Assembly (NCBI RefSeq): GCF_037892195.1
Contig: NZ_JATACI010000002.1
Span: forward strand, 186,001-250,000
DNA length: 64,000 bases
Reading direction: 5' to 3'
Source of the DNA: Yoonia sp. GPGPB17
Lineage (GTDB): Bacteria > Pseudomonadota > Alphaproteobacteria > Rhodobacterales > Rhodobacteraceae
The first letter of the stretch is position 1, and every line of letters begins with the position of its first letter. The notes under the pieces were generated by a model. It saw only the letters and a list, made by a program, of their open reading frames with translations. It did not search any database and was not told the origin of the DNA. The translations under genes and the position numbers were made by a program. Below, piece after piece: positions 15,684-26,600 of this stretch.

Positions 15684-16155
15684 CGTGCTGGCGATTGCCG
15701 TCGCTTCGGGCAAGGTGGGCTATGTCTACATCGCCGGTGGTCATTTGCAGGACTGGGGCATCACCCTCAAAGCCACCAAGTCCGCCAATGATCTCGTCGG
15801 GTTTGTGCAGGAACTGATGAAAGAACTCAAACCCGATGTGGTGGTCACTGAAAAGCGGACCGCCGGATGCCGCAAGGGAGAACGCACCAAAGGACTGATC
15901 CACGCGATTGCGGAGCTTGCCAGTCACAATCCAGTGCTGGATGTTTCGGTTGTACGACCACGTGGGTATCCGTCCAAGTATGAGGAGGCCGATGCGCTTG
16001 CTCAGCAGTATCCAGAGATTGCTGGCTACCTCCCAAAACAGCGTCGACGCATCTTTGACTTTGAGCCCCGCAGCATGGTGTTGTTTGAGGCACTTGCACT
16101 CGCAGACGCCGTGATCAAGGGGGCGCCTACGAAGCTGGCCGAAGCGATGAGATAG
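15670..16155 (+). CDS. RNase H-fold / RuvC-like resolvase protein
   Basis: This is a 161-residue protein whose order fits an RNase H fold: an N-terminal beta hairpin (LAIAVASGKVGYVYIAGGHLQDWGI), a helix, then DVVVTEKRTAGCRKGERTKGLIHAIAEL with an acidic residue at the end of strand 4, and late acidic residues in EEADALA and ALALADAV. RuvC/YqgF-like proteins in this setting could act as Holliday-junction resolvases for an integrating element. The first strand lacks the usual aspartate (the alanine in LAIAVASG), so catalysis is uncertain. It is coupled to the XRE gene and ends just before a strong terminator. Confidence 0.5.
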   Translation: MAALSVLAIAVASGKVGYVYIAGGHLQDWGITLKATKSANDLVGFVQELMKELKPDVVVTEKRTAGCRKGERTKGLIHAIAELASHNPVLDVSVVRPRGYPSKYEEADALAQQYPEIAGYLPKQRRRIFDFEPRSMVLFEALALADAVIKGAPTKLAEAMR

Positions 16156-16160
16156 AGAAG

Positions 16161-16185
16161 AGCCGCCCTACTGGGGCGGCTTTTT
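16161..16185 (+). terminator. Rho-independent terminator
   Basis: AGCCGCCC, a 5-base loop, GGGCGGCT and a T run, 5 bp after the RuvC-like gene. It separates this operon from the convergent RTX gene ending at 16197. Confidence 0.9.
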
Positions 16186-16196
16186 GAATTGCGAAA

Positions 16197-17633
16197 TCAA
16201 ACAAAGACAAAGTCGTCTTGATCGATACCAGAAGCCACGCCAAGAATGTCAATTTGCTGGGTCCCGTCGTAGCTAACTCTGGTTCCGCCATCGCCGTCAG
16301 ATCCAATAACCAGATCAGTGAATGTGAGGTTGGTCGAGGAGAAATCGATCAGATCGATACCAAGCACGAAGTCTGTAATCTGATCAAGCCCGTCTCCGAG
16401 ATCAAATACAAATATGTCTGCGCCTGCCCCACCTGTTAAGATGTCGTTGTCAGCGCCACCGCTGAGCATGTCATCGCCTGCCGAGCCAGAAATTGTGTCG
16501 TCCCCTCCAAGCCCGAAGAGCTCATCATTGCCGCTCGTCCCAGTCAGTGTTTCAGCTGCTTGCCAGCTTGTCGGCGCGAACTGCAGCAGATCAATGCTTC
16601 CGCCATTTGCAGTTTGAACGGTGCTTGCAATAGGGGCTTCGCGATTGGCCCATTGACCAGTGATCGTGATTTGCTGCCCTGTGGTGAGGATTTCTATGTT
16701 GAGGTCATCACTAGTTGTCGTAGCTACCACGTCTGAAGTGCTGATCTCTCCTTGATAGGTGATCAGGTTGCCGCCATCTGGATCAACAATCTCGTCAAGC
16801 TCAACGACCGGCTCAACGACGAGATTGGTGAAGGAAAGGGTCGCATACTCTGTTGTCGTTGTTTTTTTGTTCAAGAAAGCGCCAATATCCAACTCATTGG
16901 TGCCCGCCTGCAAGTCAACTTCAACAGATACGGTTCCGCTTTCGCCAGCGGTACCGCCAGCGTTTCTGACAAAGTACCCACTCCCAGAAAAGTCAATGGC
17001 CGTCCCATTTATGGAAACTCTACCTTCAACAAATTCGTTGCTTTCAAGTGCGTCTGCGGCAAAGAGTGAGTAGTCGAACGTCACCAGCGCCTTTTGGGCA
17101 TGTCCTGCATTAATTGTGGTTCGCCAGGCACCAGACATCCCATTTGTAATGTCGGTTTGATTGACGCCACCAACCTCCACCGTCGATGTATCAGTGACGG
17201 CATCGTATGTCCCAAAGGCATAGTCTGGTCGGGATGTTCCAAAAGCATCATCAAGATAGGCTTGCACAGTGACTTGTACCGGTAGGGACGGAGGTACGGC
17301 GTCGATCACGTAGGTATCTCGACCCAAACCGCCGCTCAGGAAATCATCACCGAGGCCGCCAACCAGAGTGTCATCACCATCATTGCCGTAAAGCGCATCA
17401 TCGCCCGCGCCGCCTGTCAGACTGTTTACCTCGGAATTCCCATAGATGATGTCATCTCCTGCACCGGCGATCACATTTTCAAAGTTCAGTGCTGTCTCGA
17501 CTGCCCCAGCAACGGATACCGTCCCAGCAACCAGATCAATCGTCTTTGCTAGATCATCGTTTGTCAGGTCAAGCGTATCATTGTTTAGCACCTCCGTCGA
17601 GGGTATCGATATCATCACTCCCAAACACCACAT
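16197..17633 (-). CDS. Giant RTX protein, C-terminal segment (same gene as 17639-29273)
   Basis: Two extra bases (an extra T near 17640 and an extra A near 17588) separate this frame from the main segment. Removing them gives continuous nonapeptides NAGANDDVV and GGANNDTL. The segment holds RTX repeats, a beta-sandwich of about 150 residues (VTVQAYLDDAFGTSRPDYAFGTYDAV to SFTNLVVEP), and a final RTX block (LFGLGGDDTISGSAGDDMLSG). It ends in an acidic-hydrophobic tail, DDFVFV, typical of uncleaved type I secretion signals. The frame's first residues before about 17590 are out of frame with the family. Confidence 0.85.
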   Translation of the reverse strand: MWCLGVMISIPSTEVLNNDTLDLTNDDLAKTIDLVAGTVSVAGAVETALNFENVIAGAGDDIIYGNSEVNSLTGGAGDDALYGNDGDDTLVGGLGDDFLSGGLGRDTYVIDAVPPSLPVQVTVQAYLDDAFGTSRPDYAFGTYDAVTDTSTVEVGGVNQTDITNGMSGAWRTTINAGHAQKALVTFDYSLFAADALESNEFVEGRVSINGTAIDFSGSGYFVRNAGGTAGESGTVSVEVDLQAGTNELDIGAFLNKKTTTTEYATLSFTNLVVEPVVELDEIVDPDGGNLITYQGEISTSDVVATTTSDDLNIEILTTGQQITITGQWANREAPIASTVQTANGGSIDLLQFAPTSWQAAETLTGTSGNDELFGLGGDDTISGSAGDDMLSGGADNDILTGGAGADIFVFDLGDGLDQITDFVLGIDLIDFSSTNLTFTDLVIGSDGDGGTRVSYDGTQQIDILGVASGIDQDDFVFV

Positions 17634-17638
17634 CGTCG

Positions 17639-20600
17639 TTAAGCGCCTGCATTGATTGTGTCGTTTCCGCCTTGACCATCAAGAATGTTGTCGCCGTCCG
17701 TCCCGGTGATCACATTGTCGCCTTGTGTCCCAATGACATTTTCAACATTCTGAATGGATGCAGCTCCCGCATTGCCAGCCACAAGGTCAACGTCCAACAG
17801 ATTTACGGATGCGCCAAAGTCAATCGTGTCAACGCCGGACCCGCCATCATATAGTTCCGCATCAAACCCAAAACCCGAATTACCGATGATGTAGTCATCG
17901 CCTGAACCGGCCAAAATGATATCTGGTCCCCAGCCGCCATTGATGAAATCGTTACGATCTGAGCCTTGAATCACTTCTCCGATCAGCGTCCCAATCATGG
18001 TTTCACCCATGTTCTCCGACGGCATGCCAAAGACCTCAATTTCTGTAACATGCAGATACTGATTCTTGTGCTGGAGAGAGACGAATTGGGCATCTATCAG
18101 TTCGCTGAGGCTAACTGTAATGATGCTTCCTTCGATAGCTCCTGCAATGGGATCGGAACGGAATACTTCTGCTAGACTAGAGTCGTAGAGAACAAGTTCC
18201 GCACCATTTAGGCGGTCACCCCATCCTTCGATCCTATTTGTAATGACAACTTCGGAGAGGTCATAACCTGAACCCATGTCTACTTCGATAAATTCCAACT
18301 CACCATTGTAAGTGTGCGGGCGATTGTCTTCCGACTTGATACCGTCAATCGCGAAATGACCCGGGCCACTCCAACCGGTAGAACTCATATTGACAGTGAG
18401 TGATCCACGAAGAGCCGCCGTGAGGTCGATTGGCTGCTGGGGGTCAAATGGGGCCGATGTTGCAAGCTGTGCGACAGATATGCCTGAAATGTCGACAATC
18501 TGTCCGTCAGAAAACTGCAGAGACTCGATGCGGTTGCCATCAGCCTGGACATTCGCGACCGTTATGGCATCATCAACTTGATCCAAAGGCGTTGATGGGT
18601 TGCTTGGGTCTGTTATGTATATCTTCAGATCATCTCCAACTGTCTCAAAGACAAGGTCCTCAAAAGAGATACCGTGACCAAACACGATAGCGTCCCCGGT
18701 CGGCGACATCGGGTCCGTACCCACACCCGCGCTGCCAGTATCAGTAATCGTATCGTGTCCGTCGCCGCGATTGTAGATGTAGGTATCGTCCCCAACACCG
18801 CCAAACAGCTCATCATCGCCGCCACGTCCTTCTATCGTATCGCTGCCCGCTGCACCTTCAAGCCGATTTGAGATATCAGAGCCAATAATGTGATTGTTAC
18901 CTGCCCCCCCAATTACGTTTTCTATGTTCTCAAGCGTTTCAAACTGATTTGTGATCAGCCAATGGATCTTCTCATCCGCAAGACTAATAATATTATGATT
19001 GTTTATTGAATAACTGAAATCAATCGTGTCGTTTCCATCTCCACCGTCGAAGCTGTCTAGGTCGGAGCTGGAGACTAAAACATCATCTCCATCACCACCA
19101 AATAATGAGTCGTCACCATTCCCACCGTCTAAGATGTCGTCCCCATCACCACCATGCAAGTGGTCATTTCCATCGCCGCCGTTAAGTGTGTCATTTCCGG
19201 CCTCACCAAACAGATGGTCGTTTCCGCCATTACCGTTTAGCGTGTCGTGCCCATCCAGCCCATAGATGTTGTTCGTATCAACGGTGCCAACAAGGACGTC
19301 GTCCTCGACCGTTCCGCTTTGCCTCGTTGCAGAAACGATATCTTGAAGGGTCCACACTGTACCGTCTGCAAACTCAATTGCTTCAATACCTGCATCGTCA
19401 CCTTCTGTCCCAAATTGATCCCGAATTGTGACCACATCCTGCTGTTGCTGAAGCTCGGGATATTCCATCGGATCAACTGACAAAAGATGCGTCGCATCGG
19501 CAGCATGGCCCAGCATTCCACTTCCAAACAGATCAACCCGCAGGTCGTTTGTATCTGGACCATCAACGAACAGATCGAGGCGTTCTGTGCTCGTATTCTC
19601 AAAATATAGGATTTCCAGGAAGTGCTGGCCCATGCCCAGCTCTATAGAGCCGCTACGCTCTCGGTAGCCATTCTTCTCACCATCGTTTGTGGCGACGCGT
19701 TGCCCATTGATTGACAATGCAGATCCATCATCAGATGCGGTAGTGAAGGTGTAGATGCCACTTGTTGTGACATTTATTGTCCCAAACATCTTCACCCCAA
19801 AGTAGTTTTCTCGCCCTCCTTGAACAAACCCGAGGCCCTTGACGTTTGTGTCCATTGCTAGCCCTGCTCCGACAGGGATTAACCCGTCGAAGTCGCGTAG
19901 TCGATCGAAATTGGCGTAATAGAATTCGTACTGTAGCCCGCCGAGAGTTGCACCGTAGCCGCTTTCGCCGCCGATTACGACACGCAGATCGTTAGATCCA
20001 TTGAGGCGTTCTAGGCTCACATTTTCTGGAAGAGCCGATTCGAGCCGTAAAGTATCCGTAGAGACATTCGGGGCTGACGCGGCGTCGATGATAAGATCTG
20101 ATCCGTCACCCGCATACCAAACATAGGTGTCGTTGCCCTGAGCGCCATATAAAACGTCAGCGCCCAAGCCGCCAATTAGCCGATCATCTGCACCATATCC
20201 ATATAAGTGGTCATTTCCATCCAGCCCGTAAAGGTTGTCGTCATAAACAGTCCCAACTACCGAAGTGCCGCCCACGGTGTCGGTTACAACTGTTCGAGAT
20301 CGTATCTCAGCCAAATCCCAGGTTGTACCGCCTGAGAACAGCAGTTCTTCGATTCCTCGGCCGATGTTTGTTCCATCAAAGCTGTCGTCGACTGTGATGG
20401 TTTCGCCTGTGCTTAGAATGTCTATGACGAGGTCATTTGAGCCTTCGGGCCGCGAAAGCGCAACATCTCCTGCAGCGATATCAACAAGCCACAACCGGTC
20501 ATGCTCGGTTTGACTGGCAGCGGTGTCTCGGATCAGATCGTTTCCATCCCCAGCATGCCAAATATAAGTGTCAGCGCCGTTGCCGCCCTGCAAATTGTCA

Positions 20601-23600
20601 TCGCCAGCCTCACCAATCAGGGTGTCCTGGCCGCCTTCGCCTCGCAGGGTGTCGTTGCCCCCACCACCGAAGAACGTGTCTTCAAGCCCCCAGCCTGTGA
20701 GATTCTCCGCGGCTTCCGTGCCGATTGTAACAGTCTCGGCCAGTGAACCTCCAAGAACCTCCGTTACGACGCCATCACTGAATTCTATGAATTCGATCCC
20801 ATCACCCAGTCCGTTGGTACCAACATCGAAGCGATCTGAAACGGTGATGGTGCTACCAGTAGAGATGATTGAAACCAAAAGATCGTCTCCGGATTTCGTC
20901 AAATCCGCATTGGATGATGTGACGTTAGAGAACTTTAGCGTATCGACATCACTGCTAAGTGTGCCGGTATCGACCAACTGATCGTTTCCGTCTCCGAGCG
21001 CATAGACATATGTATCGCTGCCGGAACCGCCATTCAGTATGTCATTGTCGAGCCCACCAAACAACCAGTCATCCCCGGCGTAAGCCTCGATCGTGTCGTC
21101 GCCAGCAAGCCCGTAGAGATTGTCGCGGCCAGACTGACCGACGAGTTTGGTGGTACCTGTATCGCTTTGGTTTGTGCCCTCATGCTTGGTACGGGAAAGA
21201 ATGTCCTCTTTGGTCCAAACGGCACCGTCGGCAAACAAGATTTGCTCGACACCTTCTCCATCTTCCAGGTTGAATTGGTCCCAGACAGCCAGCCCTTCGA
21301 TACCATTTGGGCCGAATACCCGTATCTGAAGGTCATCTTTAACGCTTTCGCCAGCGTCGTTCGTGCGCCAGAGCTCAACTTGATCAGAGCTAACATCCTG
21401 CAGGATGAGTATGTCGACGTCTGTTTCATCTGCTTCCCGGTCGACGACATGGTCAGAGCCGTAGCCTGTCTGCCATATGTAGGTATCGCTGCCTTTGCCG
21501 CCGTCTAGCGTGTCATTGCCAGTACCACCATCAAGCCAGTCATCACCATTTTCGCCTGAAAGCTGATCGTCACCCGCACCGCCTCGGATTTGATCATCTG
21601 ATTCAATGCCCGAAATGACATTCGGATCATCGTCGCTCAGAAACCACGAATTCTCAGTGATATATCTGCGATCCCAGACTGTACCATCGTCAAAGACGAT
21701 CTTCTCGATACCCTCGCCAGCCTTATCAAACTGGTCCCATACCCCAAGTCTGGCACCAAGTGCACCAATTTGTATGTTCACCCAGAGATCATTCTTATGT
21801 TCGGTGTTCGAGCCCTCTCGTTCCAGCGATACTTGGCTTGGGTCAACGTCGACTAGCCTTAGGGTGTCAACATCATTAGTACCGGACGGCGCTTCTGTTT
21901 CCATTTCTCTGACGTAATCCATGCCATCGCCAGGAGACCAGATGTAGGTGTCACTTCCATTTCCACCTGTAAGCCAGTCTAGGCCCTGTCCACCGACCAG
22001 TACGTCATTTCCATCCTTGCCGGTGAGCGTGTCGTCGTCCTCTAGACCGTAGTAGTTATCGGCATAGTCAGTGCCGTTGAGCGTATTTGCATTGTCCGTT
22101 CCAGTTAGGGTTGCCAACTCCAGGATGCGCGCAAGATCCCAAATCTCACCATCGGCAAATTCTATCTGCTCAATACCATAGCCGTAATCGATATGATCAT
22201 AACGAGAGTCGACAGTGATAGTCTCACCCGTTGGAATGATGTTGACCAGCAGGTCCCAGCCGTTGGCGCTCCGCGTCAACTCGACTTCAGAAGACAGAAC
22301 ATCGGCGAGATGCAATTTGTCTATCTCGACTGTCGACCGCGACCAGTCTCTGATCTGGTCGTTTCCATCGCCCTTTGACCACCTGTAGGTATCATTGCCA
22401 TTCGGCAGGTTTGCCTGTGACGCACTGCCATTTGTGCTCCCCCCGTACAGAATATCATCGCCCAATCCGCCGACCAGGAAGTCATTGCCATCAAGGCCTA
22501 TCAGCGTATCGTTGCCGCCTTTGCCATAAATCGATACGAGACCAACGTACCCTGTAATCGTCTCGGGTTGGTCCGTTCCTGAAATAGCACCCGCTGCGCT
22601 GATGTTTGGCGGTATATGCCCGTTCCCGGCCTCTAGGTGTTCAACGCTCTGCGCCAATGCCGCAACGAACTCAGCCTTCGTCAAGCGACCATCTGTAATA
22701 AAGTCGGTCCAAACTGAGAGCTCCGTCTGGGTAGGTGCTCTGCCGAGGCCATTGAGAAACGCTTGCTCAACAAATTCGCTTCCCGAAAGGCCATGGAGCG
22801 ACCAGGTAGGTTTCCCGTCGATTTCGCCTCTGACGCCCATCAGCAATTCAGCGATATCATCTGCGCGCACATCGTCTTCCAATAAGGCTTCAGTGTACTT
22901 GATCAACTCTTGTGTGTTTGGATCGCGATCGGTGACCACATCGACAAGGTTGGTGACCAGTTTTTCGACATAGGCCTTGTCAATGCTCCGCTCAAATACC
23001 GCGGGATTCATGATCACGTCGAAGTTGTTGGTCCGCATATGCGTGTTGCCGACGACATAATGCTCTGATGAGAACGCGAGCTCTTCGGCCAATTCTGCGC
23101 GTGTCTTGGGCCCGCCGTTGACAAAGGCGATTTCTCTTGCCAGCTCCTTCATACTCGGGGCGCGACCAAAGCTGTTCAGATACATCTGCGCAATGAATTG
23201 CGCGTCCGACATTGTTCCATATCGCACCGTGAACTCACCAGGCGACATCAGATGTTCGATAAGTCCCGCCTTATCGAGCTGCCCGTCATCAACCCAACGC
23301 ACTAGTTCTTCGCGTTCGTTGCTGTCGAGACCCCGGTCCAGAACCGTATCGAAGATCATCTCTGCCTCGGCAAAGAGTTGTGCCTTTGCCGCAGCGTCAA
23401 ACCGAGCGCTATGAGCCGTTGTGACACTCCCTTCGCGCGCCGTCAGCGTCCATGTTTCGATACCGAGTGCGTCGATCTGATGACTGGTCGACAAATGTCC
23501 GGATGTGGTGCTAGCCACGCCATTGTGCCATTCGTAGCTGCTGTTATCAACGGCTGAGCGCTCAATGACTTGCTTGTTGCCCTCACGCAGGATCGTCGTC

Positions 23601-26600
23601 GTGAGCCCGTCAGCGCTTGTGGTCGTGATGAAGGTATTGTTCTTGTCACCGGCCACGCTGAAGGATGTTTCAGTTGTGACGGTAGAGCCATCAGAGGAAA
23701 TGAACTGCTCTGAAATCTTGTCGGCAATTCCGTTGCCGTCATAGTCCTGAACGCGTGTGGTCTCTCGACCGTCTGCGCTGACTTCTTCAGTGAAGCGAGA
23801 ATGCAGCTCCCCATCTGCGTAGGTTGTTTCGGTGAGCGTCGTACGGCTCCCATCGGTGTTGAGTGTCGTTGTTTGCTGCGTCGTTGCGTCGATGGTCCCG
23901 TCGCCATCAATGTCGATCTCTGTTTGGGAGGTCAGCCCGTTTGCAGAGGTCGCAGTGGTTTCGGTATAGCCAACGGTCCCGCTGCCGAATACGTCTGCAA
24001 GCACGGTGATCATATCACCATTGTCGTCATATGACGTGATGACTGAACGCGTAAAATCTGTGACACCATCAGCGTCCAAGTCGTATGCCTGCGCGACACT
24101 TGTCCCGTTAGCGTCCTTCGTTTCAACTACACCCGCTCGGATTGTCCCGTTGATGTTGATGTCTTCAAATGTCTCAATAGAGGTGTTGCTTGCGTTGAGT
24201 TCCCAAGCCACCTGGCGATCGACAAACCCGTCGCCATCGTCATCGATAGACTGGGTGCTAGAGCGCTCGTCGGCGGCAACCGTAAGCACCGTCGTGCTTT
24301 GCAGATTGTACCCTGCACCAAATTGCTGAACCGTGGTTGTGCCGCCGCCAGAGGCGCCGTTTTCAACTGTGGTCAGCCGATCAACACTCCCATTGCCCGA
24401 GTAGTCTGCAACGATCGATACCTGCAGCCCATTGCCGCTCGATGTCGTTGTGATCTCGCTGAGTGCGTCAGATGTCGCATCGCGCGAGACTTCACTGACT
24501 ACCGTGTCACCATTTTGCTCAAACGTCCTATGCGTTTGTGTGATAAAGTCGGACACGCCGTCGCCATCCAAATCCAGCACAATTTCAGCAAACATTCCAT
24601 CATCGCTGGTGGACCATTCTTGGCGTCCTTTCAGGGTATGATGCTGCCCCCGATGCTCAACGCTCCCGGTCGTCGATCCATCAACCCCAATGGCGGATGT
24701 CTCCACCGACCTGAGGTCGATTTCACCATCGCCGTTGTAATCGCGTAGTTGCGTGGTGGTGCGCCCATCACCGCTGACAATCATCTCATAGGTGCCCTCA
24801 AGCGCCCCACCGCTTGAGAAGTATGACGTCTCTGTCCGCTGCGTCCCGTTGTCCGCCAGTTGGAAGACGGTTTCGACGTCATTGAACCCGTTGCCATCAA
24901 CATCGTTCGTCGTGGTCACCAGGCGTTTATCTGCAGATGTCACAACCGTCAGCAATCCAATGGTCGATAAATCCGCTGCCGTTCGAGTGACGGTTTGGGT
25001 CTCGATACCATCGAGGCTGAGATCTTTGTCAGTCACGACGCTCAGATCAATTGTGCCGTCCGCATCATAGTCATTGGTCTGTGTGACCGTCCGCCCATCG
25101 GCAGTCGTATGTGTGGTCGCGACACTGTACGCATTACCCAAGCGGTCCTGATCTTCGGTGACGCTCAGCGACCCACCATCGGCCTCGAGTGTCGTGCTCT
25201 CTGACATGATCAGATCAACGGTGCCGTCACCATCGCTATCTTCGGTGACGCTCGACAACAGGCCATTCGCGCTAGTAGTTGCTGTTGTTGACGACTGCAA
25301 CGTGGTGCCATCTGCATCAAAGCGGGATGTTGTTGTGGTCATCACGCCCGCATCATCCTCGATACGGGTCATAACCTCATCAAAGACGCCATCCCCATTG
25401 CTATCAATGGACGTTGTGACAGACCGCCCATCATAGCTGGATGTAGTGGTCGTGCTGTTGCGGAGATTGCCGGTAGCGTCTTCGAGGGCAGTTATTCTCG
25501 TTGTGCTGCCATCGTCGCCAAGTAAGGTCGTATTCGTTTGAATGAGATCGTAAGCTTCGTCGCCATCCTTGTCGCTGAACACTTGGGTAACAAGGCCATC
25601 GTCACTGGTCTCGGTTCTCGTTTTGCTGAGTCGTTTACCGCTATATGCAAACACTTCCGTATAGGTCCAGAAGCCCGCTTCGTGGTGGTAAGACGAAAGA
25701 GTAGATTGGAATCTCTCTGTGACACCATCCCCGTCTGAATCAATATGTGTGTGTGTTTTGAAGCTGTCGTGACTTACAATTGAAAGCGTGGAACTTCGAA
25801 GACTTCCGTCATGGTTCCGGACTTGATCAACTGTTGTACGACCCCCGTTGTCGTTCAGTGACACGACGGACGTCGAAACTCCCTCTAAAACACCATCACC
25901 ATCAAGATCTGATGAAACTGTCGTTTCCAACCCGTTTGCTGAAGTCTCGGTTAGTCGCGTACCGGATACCTCCCCATCAGGGTGGTACCAGGTTTCCAAA
26001 ATGTCGCGACTGCCATCCTGCGCCAGGATATTCGATCTGACAGTGTCATCCTGGCCGTCGCCGTTGGCGTCGGTCGCTACCGTCACATCCCGCCTGTCAG
26101 AACTCTCAGTGATCGTCTCTTTGGAGAGTAGTGTTGTCTTGTTTCCAGCAAAAGTTGAGCTTTCGCGCACAACAACGCCGCCTATACCCTCTGTCTCCGT
26201 CTCCAGCACATAGCGATCCAGAAGTGTATCACCATCAACGTCGATTTCGGTTTCCTGGGTCAAGCCGTCGGCGCTGCTTATCACCCTTGACGTACTGAGA
26301 AGGGTGTTGTTCTGGCTGAATGTCTCAATCGTCCGCTCAGATGTACCGTTCCCGGCATCAATCGTTGTGTCCTCAATCTTGCGATCAAAAGAGGTTGGAT
26401 GGTCAATCACACCATCACTGTTGGTGTCACTGGCACCGGTTTGATCGATGGTGGACGTGATTGTCAGGCCATCTTGAGAAGTGACCTTCGTGGATACCGA
26501 ACTGTAGGTGCCATCCGTGTTGCGGTCCCATTCCGTCTCTGTGCGTGCATTGCTCGTGGGATCGACTGTGACAGACCTGACAAGATCGTTGGTCTCAAAA